Assembly: GCA_037576195.1 (NCBI GenBank)
Contig: CM075102.1
Coordinates: 30,128,745 to 30,192,744, forward strand
DNA length: 64,000 bases
From: Phytoseiulus persimilis
Lineage: Eukaryota > Arthropoda > Arachnida > Mesostigmata > Phytoseiidae
Direction: 5' to 3'
Position 1 is the stretch's first letter. Each line of letters starts with the position of its first letter. A program made the translations under genes and the position numbers. This document shows, piece after piece, positions 1-11,800 of the stretch. A model generated the notes under the pieces. The model did no database searches and was not told where the DNA came from. It was given only the letters and a program-made list of their open reading frames with translations.

Positions 1-2557
1 CTTCGGATCCGGATGAATAGAGCGCCTCGCCATCCGTCGAACACGCTGCCGAGCAAACCGAGTGCCCTCGTCTTCTGGATCCGACGCTCATCCTTGGCTG
101 TTGTGTTCGCTCTACAGTTGCTGGCGGTCATGTAGTGGTGGAGACGACGGCAGAGGCTCTAGAGCGATCTGAACAAGTGGTGCAATAATTGCCGGATCGG
201 GTGGGACTTAAACGTCAAGCCTTCCGTCTCAACCCCTCTGAGCGACTCAAACTCCGACCGCCTCCTACTCAACTTGAGTCGATCGACTTCGACGACGACG
301 ACGACGGAGACGACGACCTCGAGAGAAAGAGGAAATCCGAGACAGTCTGGCTTGTTGAACTCGAGTCCAAAAATCGAAAAAATCAAGAAGCAGGGCGACG
401 ACGAAGGCGAATCAAAATTTTCAACCGAACGCGTAGTTCGACAAGTGTGGTTCGAGTGTTCGACTCGTCTCCCTCTCTTTTCAGGGCTCGCAATTCCTGC
501 TCCAAAGACCCTTCCACTCGTCTTCCGCCCGCCGGCGTCGTTCTTTTTCGCCGGTGTCGTTCGCCACCACTCACCTCTCACGCCCTTCTTACCTCTCGCG
601 GAGCGCTCACTCCGAAGCGCCTCCTAGGCCCTCGTCGTCGTTGTCTCTGTCTTCCGCTCCCTTCCGTCTGTCGTTGTTTCGGTCGTCGCGTTCGTCCGTT
701 CGTTGTGATCGGCCTTTTGACGGACGTCGCTTTTGAAATGTTTTCGAGTGGCACCCTCTTCTGTTTCGGAAGTGATCTCCATTTTTCCTGTCGTGCTGTG
801 GCCGTCAGGAACTCGAGGTGCTCGAGTCCAGCGCTGAGGCAGGGTCACGGAACACGCGATTTTTTCCTCATGCTCTCTTCCGAGCGTCGTTCGCGCTGAC
901 ATATTCCGTGACGTCCGATGTCGCCGGCGAGTGAGCAGGCGGTCGGTGGAATGAGTTCATGAGTGCCTCAATGGGGATATCGCGTCCAACTCCCTCCTCA
1001 ACCTCCTCCTCCTCTCATAGCCGTTCCTTCTTCCCATCGAAGAGGGAGACGGAGTTTCCACTCTTTGCGCCTCCATTCATGCTGTCCGTCGTTCCTTCGC
1101 AGGGTCGCTCACTGCGGCGCTCCCACGGCACAGTGAAATACCCTTTGAAGGGTCTCCTGCGCAAATTTTCAATCGCTCGGACTGAGGAGGCGGTCGGTGG
1201 CTCTGTCAGCCGCCCAGTCGACGGGTCAATGGGGGCAACGTCGCCGCCCGTCCGTCGACTCAATTTAATTTTCAGCTCGACCCGATTCGAATAGAGAGCT
1301 GGGAGTTCAATGGACGGTCGTCGACGACCTTCCTAGCAAAGTCATCAATCCTCCAATCCATAACGCTCAATCACGCGCTCAATCATCAATTCCTCGATGA
1401 ATGGATCACTTCAACCGTTGGAGCTCCAAATGACCTGTCGACACACTACTTCTGAATCGTTTCGACGATCCCATCCTTGAGCAGTCTGTTGTAGGCCAGG
1501 TCTAAGAGCTAGCAGTTTGAAGCAGGGGTTTCCTATTCCTTTCCGTCGCCTATGTTTCGTACCACCTGTGTCCTGGTTCGCGGTATCTTCAGCTTGTGCT
1601 GCCGGCGGTGATTGTTCTTCGCGGTCGGTCCGGTGTCGCCACTGCTCCGCGAACTTCGATGACGAACTGTTCAAGTTGATGACTTTCCCGTGATAGAGCT
1701 CCGCGTTACGGCTCCCGCTGTCACACATGATCCCGAATGGGGGAAATCACGCTCAAAGTCACTCACGGCTGAATACGTCAGCTGATTCATGCAGCAGGTG
1801 CACCAGGGAGAGAGGCATACAGGTTCCACCCTTCCTGACCCATGCTCCCAACTGCTCGGCTCTCTCTTTTGCTACCTCTCATTTCGCTCTGTTTCTCCCT
1901 CTGTGGCCAACGGCCCACCGTTGGCTCGGGGAATTGCAACAGCTGCAACGCATTGCGGCTCCTTGCGGGATTTGGAGGAGGAAAGACAACCAGCGAAAGT
2001 TAGAGGGGGAGCCCGCCGGCGGCAACGCGGGAAGCGAACACCGAAAGATAGAAGGAGCCCATTGCGTGAACTGATGACCCGGAAGAGATGTATCGCTGTG
2101 ATTTTTAGAATGAACATGTCATCTGGAGAAGAGACGGTGAGAAGGGAGCGAACCGAAGATACTCTCGCTTTGCGGCGGCTTGCGGATAGGCTGGTAAGCC
2201 GATCTTGCAATTCGACTAGGCTTCGACTGAATCCACCCGGTGCGACGAATTCAGCTGTACCGAGGGTATTTCAACGGCGTATCGACCGGAGGTCGGGTTT
2301 AGATGAGGGAGCGAGTTCGATGTACGGAGAAGCTCGCTGTACCGGTGCTCGTCGCATTGAGGTTCAACCCTGAACTTGTCTCGCGAGAAGAGTATCCAAT
2401 CTCGGAATCGACCGAAGATGTGAGAGTTAATTGGGTGGGAGGGGAAGTGGAGCGACCGGGAATGCCGCTGGAAAAACTGGTCCAGCGTTCTGAAACAGGG
2501 TCTTGAGCCTGATCGATTGGCTACGTTCAGAAACTCACATTCGAACGTTGTTTTCAG
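1..2557 (+). other. Upstream intron sequence (probable), no exon seen
   Basis: The first exon seen starts with two bases of a split codon, so a coding exon must lie further 5'. I find no Ig-like exon (Cys-Trp-Tyr-x-Cys pattern) in this stretch on the + strand. It holds a GAC trinucleotide run near 285-317 and many TCG/CGA words, which suppress stop codons and make long but unconvincing open frames (for example 189-899). Confidence 0.6.
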
Positions 2558-2827
2558 CCCCGCTACGAGCCGAGATCCTGCCCCGAAAACTGACGGTGCG
2601 TTCAGGAGACGACGTAACGGTCAACTGCACACACCGAGGCGGACCCGTTCGCGAAGTCCGCTGGCTCAAGGACAACAAAGCTTTACAGAACGATCATCGC
2701 GTGCGACTCCTCGGACGTCTGGTACTCCACATCAGCTCGTTCCGGAGAGCCGATACCGGCATGTATCAATGTTTCGTGAATAACGAGGAGGATTCGGCGC
2801 AAGGTCACGCCTACTTGCGCATAGAAG
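2558..2827 (+). CDS. Dscam: Dscam exon: Ig4 domain
   Basis: One exon encodes all of Ig4. Acceptor GTTTTCAG before 2558, donor GTAGGT at 2828, phases 1/1. The product starts APLRAEILPRKL (first Ala codon split with the upstream exon) and matches the human Ig4 start with its ISPRK motif. Core residues are visible: Cys in VNCTHR (also an N-glycosylation sequon), Trp in VRWLKDNK, and the F-strand GMYQCFVNN followed by DSAQ, which is diagnostic of Dscam Ig4. Confidence 0.93.
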
Positions 2828-5800
2828 GTAGGTTCAGCTGTCTTGTGATTGGAAAAGTTTCGCTGGCTTTGTTTGCGCTGAAGAACGAGGCCAGCGTTTA
2901 GGGGGCGGCTCGAGGAAGTTCAAGAACGAGATCCCAGCCTGCTCCAAGCGGAGTTTCAGGCCACGGGCTCACACCAGCCTCTGCAGCAAAGCGTCTGACC
3001 TGAGGTCGTCGTTGTCGTCCGCGTCAGCTTCCTCAATGTGGAGAGAACTCTTAATTCGCCATTAGAGCCCATCTATCGGCTGCGCCACCCACTCAAACAA
3101 GGAGACAACACAGAGCCAGTGAAGATGATGAGGAAACGAGATTTTGAGTTCCCTGGAAAAGTTCCAAGACAAGGAGGAGCTGTTCCCGGTCAATCCACCG
3201 AATACCTTCTCCTCTCAAAGACTCGGTCACAACTGCCAAATACGCAACTCGTGCTGCGGAGCTCGCCTGGAGATCCGAGATAGCAGCTGCGACTGGTGTT
3301 TCAGATAACAAGGATGGTTTAGACGGCTAATGAAATTGAGAAATCATCCATCGTGACTGACTACAAGTTGTGTGGTTGGTTGGAAGCCTCGTGTTCTCAC
3401 TGGCCTCTCGGTTGGCAGGGCCAACCGACTCGCTGGAGTGGTCCTAATGAGACAGAGAAAGCGTTTCGCACTCTTTCGGCTCCGAACGATTGACTGCAGT
3501 TAGCATTCGATTCCGCCCAAACGCGCTCCCTTCAGCCATGTTCGAGTGCTGAGATATAGTGCACGGATGACTTTCGCATTGAGAATATCGGTCGCTTCTC
3601 ATCACGCCCTGCCGGACTGAAAACCCCGACGAGCTGAATCGAGCTGGCATCGTTGAGCTCTAACACACACTGCAACGCGTGATCCGGAGATCATGGATTC
3701 ATAGTTGATCAGGGTTCTCGGCGCATAGTTTCTCCCACTGAACTCAGCCATCTGATTCACACCTGCATACTTTTCATCCTGAACGCAGACATTTGGTGAC
3801 TAAAAACGATTCGTGCTTTCTTCGCAGAAATCCATCCGACGATTCGGGAAAAGTTCATCGGTGGAAAATACAAGCCGAGAAGTGAGATCTCTCTGAAATG
3901 CCAGGCGACGGGTTCGCCTCTGCCGCAACTGTCTTGGCTGCTGGACGGTAATCCGTTGCCGGAAACTAGAGACATCAACCAGGGTGATTTCGTTCAGCCC
4001 GACGGGGCTTTAGTAGTGAGCTTCGTCAACATTACTTCAATGAAAGTGGAGTACGGAGGGGACTACACTTGCATGGTAGGTTGGGGATCGACGATGTAAT
4101 CCGCCCTGAATTTCCCCTTCCGAACAATTCACGTCGACAGAGCTCTGTACAGTACTTTTCCTCTTATGACCAACCTCGAATGACGGTTGCCCCCCTATTT
4201 TCTGTTGCTGGCAACGTTCTCGAGATGATCGCTTTCAAAAGTCTCGAAAATCGCCCTTATTGACCCCCCAGGCAACAAACGACGTCGGAACGGCGATGCA
4301 TACGCAACGTATTAACGTCGAAGGAGATCCCTACATTCGACCCATGAAAGATATGACTGTGGTCGCTGGCAAGGAACTCAACATCAAGTGCCCCGCAGCT
4401 GGAGATGTTGCCTCCATGTTCATCAAGAAAGGTATTGTAGCACCTCCTGGACTCCAGGAAATCGCATGCTCAGACACAGGAGATCGTCCCTCTGGATTAA
4501 TACTCCAGGAGTACAGAGGATTTGAATTTCGGGATTTCGTCGGAGGCGAGCGCTCTTGAGCCTCTGATCCCCGCTTCAAGTGGAAAGTTCGAGGCAGGAA
4601 TTAACGGGAAGAAGGGAAACCCGAGGAGGGGTCGAGAATGGCCGCCGTCGTCGCCGCCGCCGCAGTAGTCCAAGTAGCTTCCATGGAGCGACAGTTTCTT
4701 TTCAAGCTTGTTGTGTCGGTGCTCTTTTGAGCGGGCGGGCGCGCGTACAGACCGACAAGCGGACGCAAAAAACACGACTGGGCGGGCGCGCAAGCACTCT
4801 GCGGGTCGGTTGGAGCTCCTTTTCTTTTTCACCGGGCTGAAACTTAAATTGCAAAGTTTTGTCAGGCGCCTGTTTGTGCTCCGCTCCACAGCAGAGAGTT
4901 GAGGAACGGAGCTCCCCCATTACGTCTGCTTCTGTTGTATTCCACGGTGTCCTTGCCTGTCGGGTAAGATGAACCCAGAGTCAGAATTCACAAAGATTTT
5001 GACCGACATTCCCGATCTCGGTTCGGTCATGGGCTCTCGATCATTGCTCGCGGCGCCCACTGTGATTCGCAGAAATAATTCTGAAGGTGTTCCTCATAGC
5101 CGTAAAGGTAAAGGTAAGAAACACAAAAAATTCCGATAGAGGGAATGCGGACAGTCCTGTCGGACACTGTGGGCCGCGGCATCGAGCTCAACGTTGGAAG
5201 AACTCTTCTCAAGTATTCAGGTCCTATTGGAGAATCCTCAGCTTTCGAGCCGGGAGGAAACTCTGCTCGCAGTGAAGGGTGCCTGGCAGGAGGAATAGGA
5301 TTGGACGATTCTTGTGCCTCGGTTCCAATACTCGGCTCGGTGTACCATGCGTTGATCGTCGGCATCATTTCGTCGGATGCATCGTCTTCACAGCATGGAC
5401 ACTGGACGACAAGTTTGCGACCCACCCTCGGGATGCTGGGGCCACTTATCATGCCGCTTGCTCAAGCGTGGTTATTGGCACTCAACTCATCCCACTGCCG
5501 GCCATGAATGTTGTATCTCGTCCGTAATGATGCAGCGAGCGATATCCCCGACTGGGAGGCTCCACATCGCCTCGCCCAACCATGGTATGCCCGAGTTTTG
5601 CCTCCGTAGCACCTGATCTGTTTGGATGAGCGATATTCCTTCGTCGTGTGGCTTCCAGCGAGCTCTGCCAACCATCGAATCGATTCGTGCGTTCTGGAAT
5701 CTTGGGCCGTTCCCACGGAGACGGCTAACTCAGGGCGGTTCCCTCCGGCCGGGAAGAGTCGATGGGGAGAATGAATGGATGCTCAGTCCCCGAACTCGAC

Positions 5801-8800
5801 GAGCGCTCTCAACATTTTGTTTCCAGCGATCTTCTTCTCGCTGCTGTGACCGGTCGACTGATTTGCCGACCGCTATCAACCGACCGCTCAAGGCCGCCGG
5901 ACAGCAGTAATTTTCAGCTTTGCTCTCATCCACTTACAGATAATCGGCTCATATCGAGAGAGCCCCGTTATGGATTAGCGGAGGATCGGAGCAGTTTATC
6001 GATTCATGAAGCGAGGAAAGACGACGCCGGAGTTTACACTTGCATCGCGAAGGGCTACAACTCGAAGAACGCCACTCGGAGCGTGATGATCACTGTCGTA
6101 TGTGAGTATTCGACTCGCAACACGCTCTCGTCGATAACTTCCCGCGGTTCGCCCCAAGGTGACAGCACAGGTCGTTGAGCCTCGTTTCGAGGGAGATTTT
6201 CGTCTGGGAACTTGACCCCCCCCCCTCCCCTGAACGGACACTTGCGCGAAGTTCCACTCTTACCCCGAGGTTTGAGATCTATCAGGCCAGGAATCTTATC
6301 GAGAGCCGTTCCGATAGTGAGCATGGTACCTCGGATACTGCGTGGCAAAAAGTGTGCCAGAATGGAAGGGACGTCCGGACAACGACAATGGGCTAGCAGC
6401 CAGTCGCCTCAATGGCTGGACTTCGTTCAGAGAGACAGATGCTGCCGTGTCTTTTTCGTGTCCGAAACTGCTGCTATGGTTCGCGTCGCTCGCCTACGCG
6501 CGCTCAGTCCGTCAGCCCAGCTGGCTTTCGGTTCGTCCCCTCCCACACCGACCGAAGCGGAGCGAACAATAGACCAGACAGGCATCGAACCAAGGGTGGT
6601 GGAGGCGGGAGCGGTGGTACCAGCAAGGACAAGATGTCCATTCTGACTTCCTGTCGGTCCTTACAGCGGCTCCTCAAATTTCTCCGATCGTATTTTCGGA
6701 CAAAATCCACGAAGGCATGAGAGCCATGGCGTCCTGCAACATCATCGATGGAGATCCTCCGATGCGTGTTTCGTGGTGGAAGAACGGACAGCCGCTGCAT
6801 GACGGCCTCGACGCGGGCAACGTCCAAGTCAGCAACCCCTCGGAGTACTCGTCGTTCCTCACGATCAAGAACGTCACTCGTTCGTACACCGGCAATTACA
6901 CGTGCGTTGCAAACAACAACGCCGCTGTGTCAAACTTCACTGCCATGCTGCTTGTCAAAGGTAAGACAACAGGGGGCAAGAGAACACAACCTGGCTCGGG
7001 CAAGCAGGGGGTGGGGAAACCTGGCGAACGATGGAAGAGTTTCGTGGAGGCGGGAAAAAGAGACGCTAACTGACATTTTGAACTCACACAGCTGACAAAC
7101 TTGAAAGGAAGCCTGCAAGCAAGCATGAGTGCATGAGTGGCCCTTTAGTGAGTCTGTGAGCGAGTGGGTTCGTCCTACCGACCGCCTCTCGTCTGGTGGA
7201 TGACTCGACTTGCCGCATTCGCCTCTAGGGAGCTTGACAAGCGTTTCTCTACAGCGGGTCAACACAGAGACAGCGGGATAGTTCTTCATTCTGCGAAACG
7301 GAACAAAGTAGAAACGGTAGACAACCTTTGGACACAATCACACAGACAATGCCCCTGTTGCAGCTCCTCCGCGATGGAAAATTGCTCCTCGGGATATGTC
7401 GGCCATCATGTCGACGTCAATAACTTTCGACTGTCAAGCCGAGGGAGAGCCCGAGCCCGTTGTTCGATGGAAATACGCTAAAGGTAAGTCTTTGAAACTC
7501 ATATCTGTTTACGCAGTCTTGACCGCGAGGTCTGGCATCGATTCTCGAACGAGAACGTTTCCTCAACCTTCCGCTTGTTTGAGATGACCCGGATCTAGAA
7601 AGTTTCATCAACGGAAGCCGCTTCGAACTCAGAGGAACGTCGAGAGGGAAAGCAGGTTTGGTTGCTGGTCTTCAGTGAGACGTGCCATCCCGAAACTGGT
7701 GATAAGCCCATGTTTCGGAGCAGAATTAGTTCCTGTTGAGAGCAACGAGCGGGTTAGCGATTTTGATTGGTGTGGTGTTGTGACGTGCTGTGCTCAGAGC
7801 AGAGGAGAAGTCGAATACTTTTACGCGGGTCGAGTCGAGGGATCCGCGACACGAACAACGCTTGGTGATGAAGTGCGCGTACTCGGAGAGGCCCACCCGG
7901 TGATCAATCTCATCGATTGGAAGGGAACGGGCTGCGACCCAAGAGGGAGGGGGCTATGCACGGAGGCCATCGAACGGAATGAGGGCCTCGATCCGGGGCC
8001 AAAAGGACTTCGGAGGAGTTTTCGGGGAGAGGAAACTCTGGAGGTATGCGTAGGGGTCTGGGAAGGAAAAGGGGAGAGGTAGGAGAGACGCGCGGAGCTC
8101 ACAAGAGTCCTGAATGGGCCTCATCGGGTGCGGCGTAAACGGGACTTTCGAAAGCACTCCATTAAATATCTCCGGGAGGATTGCGCCTCCTGCACGCGTC
8201 TCGGCCGTTTCTCAGCCCGGCCTCACGAGTCCGATTCTATATTTCGCTCGTTCGTAGTGATTGTGCATACCTTGGCCGTTCGATCACGCTCCCTCATAGT
8301 GATTCGTCGTTTTGCCAAGGCAGGCAGGCGAGCGGGCATGCGACGTGCGTCGACGATAATGCTATCTATCGAAATCGGAAATGCTGTTTTAAGCGAGATC
8401 CCTCGTGGAGCGGAAGTTGATGGCCTTCGCAGACAGATCCCGGTCGGTCGGAGATCGGTCGACTAGGGCGGAATCGTCCTCATCCATATTCAGCGTCCTG
8501 AATCTCGTCCCTCAGGCCGCCCGTTCCCTCCAAGTCGCCTCCGTAGTTGTCCACTCTGTCTACGATTCAGGGCTCAACAGAATCCTCTGAGAGAACGCAA
8601 AACCGGAGTTCCTGCACCGACGAACGAAAACAGCGAGGCAGACGGCATCTGAGAAAGACACGATGGAGAGATTTTTTTCCCTCTCTGAAGAGAAGCCGCC
8701 ACAACTACTCGACTGGATGATGAGTTGGTAGCAGCGAGCAACAATGATGAAACAAGTCAACAGAAAAAACTAGAAAAGCTTTCAACCGGGCTCAGTTCGT

Positions 8801-11800
8801 TCCGATAGCTTCCACCCGCGCGCTTTTCTTTTTCTACTCCACTTTTTCTGTTCCGAATCTAGCGCACAAAGATGTGCGTTCGGAGATGGAAACATGAGAG
8901 ACGAGTTGAAGCGGGATGAAAGAACGGAGTGGTGTTCGAGGCGCCGTTTTTGACTACACGAACAGAACGTCATCGTCTGCACTTGTCCGTCTTCTTGATT
9001 CAGACGGATTCCCCGACGTTTTTCGAGAGCAGGCTTCTCTGGATCCTGCGAAGAATGTTCCATGGAGTCGCCCGACTCCAATCCTGTCTCGAGCACTTGG
9101 ATACCGGTATCGAGCTCGGAGAAAGTTTCATAACGTGCCTGCAAAGTCAGACTATCGAACAATTCGGCGGATGAACTTCTCGTCCTGTGCTTTTTAGCCA
9201 GAGAACCGACCGTGTGTTCTGAGCAGAAACCGCCTCCAGATATCGACATTCATAGAACCTCAGCCATTGCAGTATTCTACATTTCAACCCCCACTTGTGT
9301 CTCTGATCGTGCATCCAGAAGACGCATCAGGGCGGGACAGGGCTTGGAAGGAAAGGATGAACGCATTAAGCAACAGCCCGAAAATCGCTCCGGAGTCGTC
9401 AAAAGATCGGAGAACGATGCGAGGGATTCTGAGGCCGACAGCATGTCCCTCCTCCCGGCCCATGCCCTGCTGCCTACATTCCACATCTCTGAGCCTCAGA
9501 GCGACCCGACTCTTTCATCTCGGGATGGCTGTGCGGACTCACGCTAACACGCCACCCGTTCTTTGAACAGTTCGATTTAGAATCGAGTTGGGAGTTGGCA
9601 CACGATGAATCTCTCCCGTATCTCCCCGATCTATTCCTGTTGTTCGAACTCAAAGCAGACGCCCCGGCTGGACAGTGAGTTGGTATTCAAAAATATCGAC
9701 GTTCGAGCATCGAAGTTCGGCCTGTTCACAGGTGGGAGAGATTTCTCGCCGACAATTTGCGCATCGCTGAAACGAACTATTCCGATTGTAGGCTGTGCCA
9801 AGCGCGCACTATTAGAATAGACCAACGGATGGAGACTGCACAGAAGAACCAGCAGACCGATGACCATGCGAACTCCGAGCCGGCCACTCAAATATTACCG
9901 CTCCCCTCCTTGTTATTCATGCAGAGAAGGAGGGTCAAATATTAAACCGTTGTTTTTCCCTCTCACACGGGTCGCGTGATTCCAGCAGTCGGATACTGGC
10001 GCATTGTTTATTCACACGAGGGTGTAAATCCAGTAGTCAAATATTGATTTGGCATCGGAACGCTCGAGGATTCAAATCATTGGCAAGCGGCTGTCTCCGG
10101 ACGTAGCCCAACAAAGGCAGCCTGAGCCTCCGGTTCCTGTTTTTCTTCCCTCTCGTTACCACAGGCTCGCTCCCTTAGTCAGTCAAACAGCCTCGGCAAT
10201 GGGATTCGTTCGATATTCTCAAAACGGCAGCAAAGTGTTTCGGTTGCTGAGTTCCGCGGTAACATTACCCATGCTGAATAATCGACGCTCGGGAACGCGA
10301 TTCTTTCGTATTTCGGCTCTGCAAGTGTCGAACGACCATGGAACCCGCTCAGACTGCTTTTACCCGTCGCCCAAGTTCCACCCAGAGGGTCGAAACCGTT
10401 TCCCCGAGCAATACAGTGCTCGTTTTCTGCGACCTCTCTCGTGGCCACGAAGCTCGTCCCTCACGCCTCTCGGAACGTATCCCAGTCTTCCGTCCCTGCT
10501 CAATGTGGGAGATGGTTTCATAGGCGATGCTTCGTTCTCAACGTCAAGCGCTGAGGGACGCCTCACCCCTGATTGCCCTATCTGAACGTGGGCGAATCGC
10601 CGCAAGCTTGTCCACGCTCCCGCAGCATCGTCCCTCATGACTTCTCTGCTGTAGTTTCCCACCTTCATACCATCGTCTGATTCTACGGCTCCTGATCTTG
10701 TCCAGCCTGCCCCCGTGCGATGTCGCGGTCGATTCCTGCCAGGCCAAGCCCAGTGCTCTCCTGAACTCTCGGCCATCGTTGCGATAGCGGTAGTTTTACG
10801 TGTCGAATTGAAAATTCCGTTTTATACTTCCCCGGGGGCCTGTCTGCTTTCCGAGCTCTGAGGAAGGGGCTGTTTCCCCCTCATCTCTACAAAGATCTCC
10901 TCTGTTCGATCTGTTTTGCCGATGGCTTCTGCTCGTATGGTCCGAGCCGCGATCATTCGGCGACTGTGACCCTGCTCCGGAACTCAGCGCTGACCTCTGT
11001 GATAAACGAGGACGGCGATTATTGCGCAAGATGCATATGACTCCTCCTGTCTCATCGGTGTTTTCGCCGCTGAAGGATATGATGTTCTATCGGGAAGAAG
11101 AGGAAAGATGTTTCGTCCGTGATCGTCTGGACCCTCGAATCAGGTCCTCCAGAGGGGGTTCACCGTACAGTCTGCAGAGAACGCTCACGCTCGAGGCGGC
11201 ATTCACGGCGGTCGGCAATCTCACAATCAGCTAGAACACATGGAACCTGTTTTTCTCTTCTAATGGAGGGTAGCGAGTCAAGTGATCGCGTCCAAGGATA
11301 TTGCATCCTCTGATTCAACCGACGGCTGCTCCATAATGAGCGATTCATGGCTCCGCAGTGAATCGAGGGAAACTTCAGCGAGGGAACTCTTTGAATGCTT
11401 GCCGCTTGGATCGTTTCATGGAAGAAGATGCTCTCCCGATAGTTGGAGCGGTAGTGCTGTTGGTAATGACTACCATGATGCCATGATTAACGAAAGAGCG
11501 GGAAGCGTATCTCTGAGATGTTAGCCGGGATGAGAGGTGTTGCCAACGATCGATGAGTGGTGCAAAAGGGGATAACGTCGGACGAGCGGATGAGGAACCT
11601 CCCCAGGAAATACACTCGAGGAGCCGGTTAGGTGAACGAGCACCGAGCCGCCAACCAACCAACCACGATGCTCCCTCCATCGGCGACCACTAGAGTGATT
11701 AATAGACTTCTCCTTGTCGTCGTCGTCGTCTGTCGGTCGTATCATATAACCTCGCCATCAAAGGTAGAGAGAGCGATAGCCTGTATTGCGAGCGGTCCGG

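Noticed and set aside
189-899. 236-codon + strand open frame with an Asp run
   Set aside because: The Asp run is the GAC trinucleotide repeat; the rest is Arg/Ser-rich with no domain, and other frames are equally open in this CGA-rich DNA.
7345-7363. Upstream alternative acceptor for the Ig8 exon
   Set aside because: In frame and possible (adds six residues), but CTGTTGCAG gives the usual Ig8 start and a better pyrimidine tract.
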